Source: Brienomyrus brachyistius (taxonomy: Eukaryota; Chordata; Actinopteri; Osteoglossiformes; Mormyridae). Taken from it: a stretch of 64,000 bases of DNA. Below, one piece after another: positions 34,401 through 42,000 of the stretch. Each line of letters begins with the position of its first letter. Position 1 is the first letter of the stretch. The stretch spans positions 12,358,536 to 12,422,535 of the forward strand of contig NC_064534.1 in NCBI RefSeq assembly GCF_023856365.1. The letters run 5' to 3'. The notes under the pieces were generated by a model. The model was not told where the DNA came from, did not search any database, and was given only the letters and a program-made list of their open reading frames with translations. The translations under genes and the position numbers were made by a program.

Positions 34401-34729
34401 TCACAAAGCAAACGGTTCCTGGCTGGTCGCGCCTGTGCGTGTAGCATGCTATTAAAATTAGCCAGTAAAATACGGAGCCGCGCAGAGAGAGCGGATGACC
34501 ACGCCGGCCGCTCCCCGAAAACAGGGCCGGGAGTCACCAGAGCCGTACTTACGGAGGACCCGGCCCAGAACGGGCACGAATTCCGGATCGGCGGCGAGCT
34601 ACTGAGCGACAGCGCTCCGAAGGACAGCGCCACCATGGAGCAGCCCAGCACCAGCTGCAGCAGTCCCAGGGACAGCAGCGGTCGGCCGGGGAGCAGCGCG
34701 GGGATCAGCCGCGACTGGGAAGCAGGCAT
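19056..34729 (-). CDS. entrep1: ENTREP1 (FAM189A2), complete gene, 11 coding segments
   Basis: Endosomal transmembrane adaptor. In mammals its PPxY motifs recruit and activate HECT E3 ligases such as ITCH and promote ubiquitin-dependent sorting of receptors such as CXCR4. Coding segments in transcript order are 34729-34553, 31786-31730, 30082-29972, 26594-26475, 25963-25856, 25472-25336, 25251-25116, 24811-24742, 21167-21030, 19945-19671 and 19424-19056. They total 1698 nt, or 565 residues plus TAA, and every junction is in phase. Hydrophobic segments lie near residues 18-42, 59-75, 76-104 and 155-182, with a Cys-rich loop at 105-155 between the last two. PPSY is at 220-223 and PPPY at 266-269. 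The tail has CEAATQTE, LLHLHSCGDLSTFT and the C-terminus RPHSLIGVFRETVL, all family hallmarks. Close paralogues (FAM189A1, FAM189B) are less similar in what I recall. Confidence 0.95.
19270..19390 (-). repeat. entrep1: In-frame Pro/Gln/Val coding repeat
   Basis: Tandem 15-nt-based units encode PVQPP, PHPVQ and PQPVQ variants about six times. The same bases read as TGCGGCTGCACTGG-type units on +. Coding low-complexity repeat, in frame throughout. Confidence 0.85.
19484..19600 (-). mobile_element. SINE fragment, tRNA-like head part
   Basis: AGAGGAAACCCAGATAATAA, GCATGCGAACTCCATGC and a GGGATTTGAGCCCCCAA block match the corresponding part of the 24-kb SINE. It lies in the short intron between the last two ENTREP1 exons. 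Confidence 0.7.
19671..19945 (-). CDS. entrep1: ENTREP1 coding exon with CEAATQTE motif
   Basis: 275 nt (2 + 91 codons). Includes VLSCEAATQTEGRPEVAAVT, LRRGGHRKPRPSSMVDYQSY, LVTRFLEHSSSSLTPEVQEL and a KSVLRSDQEHMEEAVRSASF helix. Donor CAG|GTCAGT joins VMMTDP of the last exon. It is the most conserved cytoplasmic block of the family. Confidence 0.95.
19946..21029 (-). other. ENTREP1 intron
   Basis: Contains an A-run (about 20202-20221), AT-rich unique DNA, and a 19-bp GC-rich minisatellite (20920-21001) that ends 28 nt from the exon 21030-21167 donor. Confidence 0.55.
20920..21001. repeat. 19-bp GC-rich minisatellite, 4.3 units
   Basis: The unit is GCCCACCCTGATGCGCCCC, with G/A variants in the first copies. 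On the transcribed (-) strand it is G-rich and lies immediately downstream of an ENTREP1 splice donor. Confidence 0.93.
21030..21167 (-). CDS. entrep1: ENTREP1 coding exon with SNSDP motif
   Basis: 138 nt, phases 1 to 1. Acceptor GGCTGTTTTCCAG. Encodes CSHIPTPPQVQRRPVQALLL, ASRDPFRQHVRRSNSDPILL and DLTTK. The RRSNSDP word corresponds to TRSKSDP before PVLSCEAATQTE in human. A second AG 29 nt further in would break phase with the upstream exon, so the outer acceptor was chosen. Confidence 0.88.
21775..21905 (+). mobile_element. SINE/L2-type tail fragment, plus orientation
   Basis: Words TGCGACGGACTGGAATCCTG, TTGCACCCCAGCCTTGTGCT, GCTGGGAATGAGCTGCAGAC and AAGCGGTTAGAGCATGGATG are the tail half of the fish SINE/L2 repeat, in the opposite orientation to the other copies here. 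Confidence 0.8.
22588..22984. mobile_element. Composite hAT-like element region
   Basis: Starts TAGTGATGTCC and ends TGTCCATCACTA, an inverted pair of hAT type. Inside the left part are nested inverted words GTCCGATTTG/CAAATCGGAC and AAACCGGTTC/GAACCGGTTT. The right part (22855-22984) shares TACAGCAAATGGTTCATGAA with the 17.7-kb foldback. No clear target duplication, so it may be nested or chimeric. Confidence 0.6.
23050..23213. mobile_element. Second copy of the 17.7-kb foldback family
   Basis: GGGCCATTTGCTGTATTT pairs with AATACAGCAAATGGTTCATG, and AGAGCACCATCTAGTGGGGT matches the inner arm of the 17.7-kb element. It lies about 70 bp from the 22.6-23.0 kb copy. Confidence 0.7.
24015..24397 (-). 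mobile_element. Full-length tRNA-type SINE with L2-like tail and 11-bp target duplication
   Basis: Read on -, it begins with a tRNA-like head (GGTGGTGCAGTAGTTAGCAC as an A-box-like word, GGGTTCGAGTCT as a B-box-like word) and continues with the fish body (GGAGTTTGCATGTTCTCCCC, CCCACAGTCCAAAAACATGC). It ends in GGATAAGCGGTTACGGAAAT and a GGATGG run. An exact 11-bp duplication CCCATAGAAGA flanks it at 24015-24025 and 24387-24397, so insertion was probably recent. It resembles SINE/L2-tail repeats common in fish. Confidence 0.88.
24742..24811 (-). CDS. entrep1: ENTREP1 70-nt coding exon
   Basis: Acceptor TGCCTGCAG, donor AGCAG|GTGAGG; phase 0 to 1. Encodes TEVQMTIVTEGLSESCDLQT plus TRA. There is little family memory for this linker, so the call rests on splice sites, phase fit with both neighbours and open frame. 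Confidence 0.8.
25116..25251 (-). CDS. entrep1: ENTREP1 coding segment with PPPPY motif
   Basis: 136 nt from acceptor CTCTTTCGTAG to donor CCCAG|GTACC. Encodes MFGDSVIPLPHIYGARIKGV, EVFCPLDPPPPYEAIAGQSE and NTSSQ. PPPY is the WW-domain ligand for NEDD4-type E3 ligases. It is nearly identical to the human VIPLPHIYGARIKGVEVFCP block. Confidence 0.95.
25252..25335 (-). other. entrep1: 84-nt mini-intron, open in frame
   Basis: GTACGC...TCGTAG, 84 nt (28 codons), without an in-frame stop. Removing it gives PRLARRMFGDSVIPL, which matches human PRMNRRMVGPDVIPL. Retaining it inserts 28 residues including APPPPLRLVYSHLRW without breaking the frame. Confidence 0.85.
25336..25472 (-). CDS. entrep1: ENTREP1 coding segment with PPPSY motif
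   Basis: 137 nt, phase 0 to 2, encoding QDEPRSAAEEGEDTANVPDP, DEFVPPAPPPSYFSTFYSYT and PRLAR plus two bases. PPSY is the first of two PPxY motifs. The acceptor is a tandem CAGCAG, so the first Gln may be optional. Confidence 0.94.
25473..25855 (-). other. ENTREP1 intron, 383 nt
   Basis: Contains a G12 run on + at 25817-25828, near the donor of the 25856-25963 exon. Otherwise nothing recognised. Confidence 0.6.
25856..25963 (-). CDS. entrep1: ENTREP1 fourth transmembrane exon
   Basis: 108 nt, phase 0 to 0, donor GCT|GTGAGT. Encodes KVLFALCALNALTTAVCMVA, AALRYLQIFAARRPCA: the last membrane helix followed by a basic-Cys juxtamembrane stretch. Matches human KVLFALCALNALTTTVCLVA. Confidence 0.97.
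25964..26474 (-). other. ENTREP1 intron, 511 nt, with small foldback element
   Basis: Contains the inverted-repeat element at 26175-26268; the rest is unique. Confidence 0.6.
26175..26268. mobile_element. Short foldback element, about 94 bp
   Basis: GGGCACTTTTCCACCACACC pairs with CCTGGTGTGGTGGAAAAAGC at the other end. No coding capacity. The family is not identified; it could be a small MITE. Confidence 0.65.
26475..26594 (-). CDS. entrep1: ENTREP1 Cys-rich extracellular loop exon
   Basis: 120 nt, phase 0 to 0. Encodes SLTGDVCLCCADGFSAECPD, EKTFKLNPGNSCETMRVLLK; compare human GEGKICFCCEEFQPAKCTDK...HLLLK. The acceptor CCCCTTCGAAG was preferred over an outer AG at 26668. It joins CQL of the upstream exon in phase without an extra exon and matches the human loop length. 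Confidence 0.88.
28417..28512 (-). CDS. Possible alternative ENTREP1 first exon (signal-peptide-like)
   Basis: An ATG in a GGTGAAATG context opens a 32-codon frame MQDAGLGRVTGTLLCALLAA, ASLLGVTNGASW. It ends at a good donor TGG|GTGAGC in phase 0, the phase required by the 26475-26594 exon. The peptide reads as a signal peptide or single membrane helix. If used, it would replace the first three membrane helices. Inference only, with no homology that I can recall. Confidence 0.3.
28550..28572. repeat. G23 homopolymer
   Basis: Uninterrupted G run on + (C run on the transcribed strand), 38 nt upstream of the possible alternative start codon. Confidence 0.95.
29972..30082 (-). CDS. entrep1: ENTREP1 third transmembrane exon
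   Basis: 111 nt, phase 0 to 0: VNLFVLLSVVCVLLNLAGFI, LCCQGAQLVSGKPHCQL. Matches human VNLFVLLSVVCVLLNLAGFI exactly over this core. Acceptor TCTCCTGCAG, donor CTG|GTAAGA. The reading frame stays open past the donor but carries no family resemblance there. Confidence 0.97.
30083..31729 (-). other. ENTREP1 intron, 1.6 kb
   Basis: Unique sequence; no repeat or exon recognised. Confidence 0.55.
31730..31786 (-). CDS. entrep1: ENTREP1 57-nt exon, second transmembrane segment
   Basis: 19 codons: VIVSGIIGLTTWRRPMLLL, acceptor CTTTTCGCAG, donor CTG|GTAGGT, phase 0 to 0. Human has SVLLSGIVGLTTWKRPMILL here. Confidence 0.95.
33511..33550. repeat. (CAATT)n/(CAACT)n pentanucleotide repeat
   Basis: About eight units, the first half CAATT and the second half CAACT, suggesting a single substitution that then spread by slippage. 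Confidence 0.93.
34257..34286. other. GC-rich perfect hairpin in ENTREP1 intron 1
   Basis: GCAGCCGGAGT, an 8-base spacer, then ACTCCGGCTGC: an 11-bp perfect stem in the GC-rich region that follows exon 1. Confidence 0.8.
34553..34729 (-). CDS. entrep1: ENTREP1 first coding exon
   Basis: 59 codons from ATG at 34729: MPASQSRLIPALLPGRPLLS, LGLLQLVLGCSMVALSFGAL, SLSSSPPIRNSCPFWAGSS, donor TCC|GTAAGT. Contains the first membrane helix and SCPFWAG. This start was chosen because human begins MPVSPSRRPLLPLGLLQL. An in-frame ATG 41 codons upstream (34852) would add an unrelated N-terminus. Neither ATG has a purine at -3. Confidence 0.93.
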
Positions 34730-34960
34730 GCGAGTCGCACCGGCAGAAATGCAGCGGGGGCGACTCCTGTGAGCCGGATCGGCTAACTGAGACGCCAGCG
34801 AGACCCCAGCAACAGGACAACAAGATCCAGGGAGGACCACAGGCAGAGACATCGAAGCGGTTCAGTCCGTGAAAGAGCTGACGGCGCGCAACAAAAGCCG
34901 ATCCACAATGGAAGGCATCACGGCATTGTACTCCTCCGATAGTTTCCCCCCCCCCTCTTT
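34730..34960 (-). promoter_or_regulatory. entrep1: ENTREP1 5' UTR and probable promoter
   Basis: CpG-rich DNA surrounds exon 1 (about 34480-34900) and falls off abruptly into T/C-rich tracts at 34948-34976. It is read as a CpG-island-like promoter by composition only; no TATA box was identified. Confidence 0.4.
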
Positions 34961-37941
34961 CCTTTTTTTTTTTTTTAGTTACCGAGTCTTTGTCGGGATA
35001 TTTTCCACCAATCCATTATTTATTCTCCCCATGTTCGTCTACAAATAGCTGAGTTTTAAGTTTTAAAATAACTGCTCTGTGACCGGGTGTTTGGATTGCA
35101 TTTCACATACTTTGGCAGCGGGTCAAAAAGGGGAGGGGACGCGCTCACTTCGAAGAACCACATGGGCGCAGGGCCACCACAACCTGCTTAAGGCTCCCGG
35201 TTATTATTCAGAGCAATGTCGGGGGAGTCTGTACATCCTGCAGTCATGCATTGTAAATATGCAGCTGGAAAAAACTTGACTATAGTGATCTATCAGTTTA
35301 AACCCTTCCGTTCTCTCTCCAGGGCAAGTTCTGTTGATTTAATAAGTCTTGCCTCGTTTGGGGATAATTGATGACTGGTGTAAAGTTTACGATTAGCATA
35401 CCGATTCAGTCACATCCCGTCTCTGTAATAAACCGGTAAGATGAGTATAAACCGAATGGATGGTTGCCTTATCCCATTATACACTGCATCTATTTCTACA
35501 CGGAGACAATTTGATGTATAAAGTGTCTTAGCGGGGCGATTGAAATCACCAGGAATTGTTATATTTGTATGCATAATTATTAGTCGTGAATGATATTTAT
35601 AATGCTGCTGCAATCTCACAGTAACCACTGTGACTGCTGCTAATTGCCTTTTGCTTCATAAACTCATTCATGTAACGCGAGATGGAGCATCTGAGATGGT
35701 CTACACAGACTACCTGAATTTTATACGTAATCTTATATAGTGATTGCTGTTTCATGGGTGGTGATCCGTTTACCCGATGTACCACAGAGCAGGAAATGGA
35801 GAGGCTGAACACATTTATAGTAGTAGTTTTTCTCCGTTAGTCTTCCAGCTGTCTGGCAATTGAGGTTGGCTGTACTGTATCAGAGAGATCTCACTGCCAG
35901 ACATTTCCTGGCAAAACCGTCTCGTTGATCTACCACTGTATCTATCTATGGAAGAGGGAGGTACCAGTTGGCAATGGAAGGGCAACACTGAAACTCCATT
36001 AACTTAAACTGAGCTGTACCCAGGGGCGCAGTAAAGGGAGGAGGGGAGGGTTAGCTTCATTCCAATGGCCCTGGAGTGACAGGAGCCATAAAAATGCAAA
36101 ACATAACTAGATTTGGGGCCCCATATAATATGCTTTCATGGGACTCAGAATCTCTAGCTGTACCCCTGGCTGTATCACATTAGTTCCAAGCTTGGTACCA
36201 AAATCTTGAACTCTCTCATTCTGTAGATCTCCAGGAATTTCGGTGTTACTGTCGACGGTAATTCTTCACTTTGACCATGTAACAGCCCTCACTTGTTCTT
36301 GCTCGTTTCTTCTGAAATATATCAAAACTGCTACTTTACTCCACAACAGTTTGCCTGTTGCAGTCCATTATAAGATCATTCCATCACTTTGAATCGTCCA
36401 CTCCCTGGTTTTCATTCCTTAACCCTTCACCTCACAGTCCCATCCCTCTGCCTTTCTCCATATTTCCAAGCCCTTAACAAAGCAGGGCATCCCATGCTCT
36501 GAGCCCTTATTCTCCTGGCTAACTGGCACATTTTCTGCAAATCCAAAGTAACCACTAGTGGTTTCTTTTCTCGTCTCTGACAGTCTAATCTCCAAATTCA
36601 GACGGTCCGCCTCCTTGGGGCCCATTGTGCGTTGGATTAATCATCTTTGAGGCAATCTTGTGATTTATGTAATTTGCCACACCTATAGATTTTGCAGTCA
36701 AACACTGTGATTTTTAATCACCGAAACACTTTTTAAAATCAGTCTCAAATCACACGTTTCAATAAATCTATAGGTGCAAAATATACAATCACCAAATTTA
36801 TTTTAATATATGTAAATTATCTGGGTAAGAAGGCAAACTTACTGTTTAAGTAACTAGTGAAACTAGTAAATTAATTTCATAGTTGTGTACAACGAGTGGA
36901 AAAAACTGTGGGAAAACTGGGTTAATCACTTTTAATAGTGTATATAATAAATATCCAGGACACTTACCTAGCCCATTCTGCAGAGCTGGCTGGTACAGCC
37001 AGATTGGAACACATGGGAAATGACCAGCTGCTCTCAGACACTTGCTAAGGCATGTTCCAGTCTCAGCCTGAAGCTGGGCAGTACCTCAACCTGGCATCAG
37101 TTACACAGAAGCTTTGGGTTTCTCAGTAAAACTGAGATGCATCATTAAGGAAAGACTAACCTGAAGAGGAGGACCGCCAGCATACAGGGTTCCTGCCCTG
37201 CAGCAGAGACTGTGACATTTACAGTCAACTTTTATTAACATCCTTTAACTCCTTTCATGTTGTTCAAGTCATGCGTTATTCCATCTTAACTCAAATAACA
37301 CTACAACTGTATAATTATATTATCACTGGGGCTTTGCAGTACCGTACCTGGAGGTACATTTGCAGTTTTGGAATTTCATTCCAGCACCAAAGATTAAGAG
37401 CTCTGCATTATTTACAATTAAAATGTAGCAGCATCCCAACATCACATTGTCAGGTTCGTTACATAATTTATTTTTCTTAACTGATAATAATAATACAAAT
37501 CCAGCTGTTCAATAAAACTTTGAGGCCAGACTCCATTCAAATCACATTTCTCAGGCTATATATAGTATTTGTGAAACACACTTGAGCTCCCCCTGGTGGT
37601 TAACTCTGTAATATATGCAAAAGCAGGCCACAGGGATTGAGGTACGTGTCTATACATCACGTAGTAATGAAACATTTCTTTTACCAGTGTAACTTACTAA
37701 TGAAAAAGTGTTCAACGCAGCAGAAACATTAACAGAACTGGTTTATTATTTCCTTAGTTTTTTTTTCCAGAGTGAGGATCCCAGAGGCCAATGACATGGC
37801 TAGAAGTTTGTGTACAGAGTATGTGCGATTTATTTTAACACCAAACTTTTGTAAAATACATTTTATACTGCAGTAAAAACAAGTGTCTTTATATTATTTA
37901 TTATAATACTGTTTACCTTTTTAAAAAATTAACTTGTTAGC
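34961..37941. other. Intergenic spacer, ENTREP1 5' side to TJP2 3' end
   Basis: About 3 kb of mostly unique, AT-rich DNA. One inverted-repeat unit (36680-36776) was noted. No gene is supported; the open frames here lack splice or homology support. Confidence 0.55.
36680..36776. mobile_element. 97-bp unit with 13-bp perfect terminal inverted repeats
   Basis: CACCTATAGATTT at the left and AAATCTATAGGTG at the right. A TTTGC word flanks the outer left end and its complement GCAAA the outer right. Foldback or MITE-like; the family is unknown. Confidence 0.6.
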
Positions 37942-37947
37942 TTTATT
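37942..37947 (-). terminator. tjp2: Candidate distal TJP2 poly(A) signal
   Basis: TTTATT on + reads AATAAA on -, about 0.9 kb past the TJP2 stop. A closer candidate lies at 38264-38269. Which is used cannot be seen from sequence. Confidence 0.4.
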
Positions 37948-38865
37948 TGTATTTGGTGTAGCAAATTAAACTTCAAGGGCTGACGCAAGACCAAAGGACC
38001 ATGGTCTCACTCTTCTCACAGTTATATCCAAACAAGCGGAATGCTGCGAATGAAAACCATGTTTGAAACACTTCAGCTTATACATGAAAATACAGTAAAC
38101 CAACATATAATCAAGCAGATGTAGTATACATTCAAATTTTGTGGTCATAACACAATATAAATTTAACACTTTCATATTCCAGCCAGTCTTATCAGAATCC
38201 CTATTCTGAAACAGACGGTTCTGACCACACGCCGCTAGCAATGAAGACGGGGGGGGAAGGACATTTATTGTTAAGGATCTGGTGTTGTTGGTTCCCTGTT
38301 ATCCCTTCAGATTTGATGGTTCTCTGCTCGCAATGGGCTCGTTTGTTCTACGTGCATCACACAACCATGGTGTTCAAAGGAAAAAAGGCACTTCAAAAAC
38401 ACATTAGCAAATCCCAGTGTGCGCATGTGTGTCTGAGCGTGTTCACAGGAAGGCAGGAATAGATGGAGAGAAGGTGACCAAACGTGTAATTACAAATGAG
38501 CCGGTGACACAAACTGGTAGTCGTTTCGAGGTTTACAAAAACAAAACGTAACAAAACAGGCTGCAAAAAGTCAATAAGTTTTGGTTCGAAGTAAGAAAAA
38601 GGGAGACGTGGCGATCGTTTCCAGCTGCTCTGTAGAAACTGAAATGTTTGCATAGGCAATCGAAAGTGGCTCCTGATTAATAAACAAAACAAGTAAATAC
38701 AAATAAATCCAACTTTTTTTTATCCACATGGACAGATATTTGAACTTCTTAGAAGCAAGGACAACTTAAAAAGAGGAAGGCTTCTGAGTCAGCAGCAGGG
38801 AGTGTATGTACCCTGTGGAATGGTGGCCGGCGGCCGGCCGAGGCTGTCTGCCTCCATAGCTGCCT
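37948..38865 (-). other. tjp2: TJP2 3' UTR (inferred)
   Basis: Non-coding DNA after the TAG at 38866-38868, up to the candidate signals at 38264 and 37942. No repeat recognised. Confidence 0.5.
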
Positions 38866-39034
38866 CTACAGCTCAGTGTCCTGGTACTGCTGTGAGCTGG
38901 CAGGGTAGCCCCGTGTGTTCTGCTCGGCCAGCTGCTGCCGGTAGTCCTCTTCCCCGCCATGGTAATATGCTGGCCGGCTCTCAGTGTAGGGCTGCTTGGA
39001 AGGCGAGGTCTGGGGCTCTGGGCGCGAGCTTGAA
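38866..39034 (-). CDS. tjp2: TJP2 last coding exon with C-terminal TEL
   Basis: 169 nt. Encodes [54 protein letters not shown] and TAG. The acidic/Tyr-rich stretch and the TEL terminus, a class I PDZ ligand, match human ZO-2 (EEEYRQQL, YRDTEL). Confidence 0.96.
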
Positions 39035-42000
39035 CTGGGCACAAGAGACGAGCCGTTATTCTGTCAGCTCAGTAGGTGGAATCCCCCCACCCCAAAGACC
39101 ACTGTATCCTGGCCTGATCATACAACATTTGCATTTATTTATTTAGCCAATAAAACCAAAGTGACATACTGCTGTGAAAGCAGGGTGAGCCAGTCCAATT
39201 GGGGCTAAAGGCCTTACTCAAGTGCCTAACAGTGAAATGATTCTGCCAACCATGGGATTTGAACTTGCAACCTTCTTAAACTGTCCTAACCCCAAAAACC
39301 ACACAATGCCCATTTAGTACAACAGTTAATCCGTTTAGAACCAGGTCACATTAAGCAAACTGTCCCAAGAGTTAGGTCACTTGCTGTTACAACCCTACTG
39401 TTTACCCCTGTTGTTACGCCATAGCCACAGAGGGGGGCGCTGCTGGTATATCACTGCATTAATCTAATGAAGCAAATGGGGGGAAACTAAAAATGATTAC
39501 AATATTAAAGTGGCTTTAAATGTCTGAAAAGAAATAAAATGCTAGTAGTGCAGCTGTTAAGGAGCTGCACTCGTGAATGGCTGGGGAGTCCGACCTGGTC
39601 CCAGAAAAACATCAGGCTGTATAATTTACTAAAATGTAAATATCCTTACAAATAAGAAAGAGAAAATCAATAATAAAGAAATAAGAGTAATGAACAATGT
39701 TTTTGCATTTTCTACTGACTGAATTGCTTCGTCCGGCAGATGTCGTGTGGACGTTGTTCCAACACTTGAAACACTTTCACTGGAAGCTCAGCTCACCTGC
39801 ACATATGCCTAGTCGACTTCTTGATGGCATGAATGTTTGTAACATGCTACTTGCCTCATTTCACTTTGGACAAATAAATGTAGTAAGTGTAAATAAATAT
39901 AAATAAATGATACCACATTTTTCCCCTATGACCAACAGTTTATATAATCTCAAAAACATCGAGAAAGTTCTGCGTGATGAGGCATAAGCTGGGGCGGCAT
40001 CAAGTCCTGAGCAAAGACAGAACAGATATATTCCTGCCCTGATCAATATAATGATCACAGTCAGATGATTAGATTTTGTTCTTACCCTATTGGTTGCGGC
40101 CGGCTGAGGTCGGCCTTTGGTGGCTTCAAAGGAACCGCATAGATATCCGGATGCTTTTGAGCAATTTCCAGCTAAAAAGCAATATGACAATAGGAATAAA
40201 CCAATCAATATGCCTCACTTAATGGCCAAACACCAGTATCTAGGCTAAGCTAATGTAAATGAAAGCAAACAGGGCGGTGCTGCATACGAATGCCGAGCTC
40301 ACCCTGGCGTTCTGGGCTTCCTGCAGCTCCAGCATCCTCTGCGTCCGGGCAAAGTGGTCCATCTTCTCGAAAGCTTTCACCTTGCCAAGAAAGGACTTCT
40401 GGGATGGGTCTTCTGGGCTCGCCGGCACCTCAGCCCGGTCACCAGGGGGCTGGCTGTCAGGCGTGCCCCTGGGGATGCGGGACCGGTAGGTGGGTTTGAG
40501 GGCAGTGGGGGGTGGTAGGGGCTTTCCGCTGTAGGAGTCCTGGCTGCGTGGGTGATCACTGCTCGTGGGGCTGCTGGAGTGAGAGTCGTAACCTCTGCGG
40601 GGTCTGGGCTGTACGCGAAGCCCCTTGTCTCGGGACTGTGCTTTCATCTGCAAGGGTAACAAACCTTGTCCACAACAGCCTAGAATGTACAACCGCCCAC
40701 AACACATACAGCACTCTTGTGAGTGCCCCTGGAGAGACCCAGCAGACGTGGTCTTACACGAGCCTCACCCAGATTCACAAGTTTAATAGCACCCAAAGCT
40801 ACAGTGCTACAGTACATCCTAGTTCAAAGCATATTTCCTCCAATGAGTGGGGGGCGGTAGGTTGCTGCAATCACAGCAGTCTGTGAGCTAAAACCTAGAG
40901 TGTGGTATCCAAAAAGCAAGCAATCTCCATTTATTACTTTCCAGTTCTCATGAACATGGTGACGTTCAAAATAAAACCCAGCTCCTTACTTCATAAACTC
41001 AAACATCTCAGAATGATAAATTAACAGAACCTCTGAGTAAAATCTGCAAGACAGAAAATTGCATAGAAGTTTCTTTACAGTACATAATTCACTTGATATA
41101 TGCTGCAAAGAACCTGTTTCTATAATGAACAGAACCTTATATGTATTTCAGACCAATATTGCAGATGACAAGCTACACAGAATGGATTTGGAGGGGTGTG
41201 AGTGGAACCCTATGGCATCACAAAAGCTACAGAAATCCTGCTTTGGACCACTGAGCCTCTCTGTGATGAGTCAGAATCTCAGGGAAGACACATTTGCCTT
41301 GGAGCACCATTCTTTAAAAAGAAGGGTAGTCAAATATTTGTTTTTTTTTCTTTTTATAACAGGATGGAGAAAGAGAAGGTTGTGTGTTGGTGGCTAAAGG
41401 CAGGTAGTAGTAATAACACAGGTTCCTTTCTGACTGCCCTGCTCATTACTCTCTTTCACCTCATGACCACCAATCTGGCACTACAATAGTGTGGTTAATG
41501 GCATCTAGGAGAATAGGAAAGGTGCGGGGGGGGGGGGGTCTCACCTTGGGTGTTTCAGGGACAAAGGAAGGAGGGGGGCTAGATTCCCGAGGTGCCTCCC
41601 GAATCCCAAACGTCTTCATGCGTATTCGTGAATCTGGGCTCGGTCGCCTCAAAAGCTACAGAACAGCCAATGGCAGAAAGACCGGTGTGAGGGGAGAGGG
41701 GAGGCTGGGTTTGGCCCTGGGCACAGGGAGGCTGCCTCAGGACTAGGGCTGCTCGATATCACATCGCGGTTACATGACGCCTGCACAATAACCACCAGGG
41801 TTTTCGGTAATGGGCGAAACGTTTGTCCGGAAGCTGGCTTTCAGTACTATATGGATGTTTACTTACGCCCACAATTGGTTACGCAGATTTGCAGTGTGCC
41901 TAAAATGGTAATATTATGAAGCCCAAAAATTAGTATTCTGCATAAATTCGGCGTATCCTTATGCTTAATAAACGTGTGGGACTTTAAAAAGCAAGAAGGA

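Larger units (their letters stand above)
31787..34552 (-). other. ENTREP1 first intron, 2.8 kb
   Basis: Contains a pentanucleotide repeat (33511-33550), a small fragment resembling the SINE tail near 33950-34005 (GATCCAGATCAGGGTTGCAG), and a GC-rich hairpin (34257-34286). No exon. Confidence 0.55.

Noticed and set aside
34446..34772. 108-codon frame on + across ENTREP1 exon 1
   Set aside because: Antisense shadow of the CpG-rich first exon.
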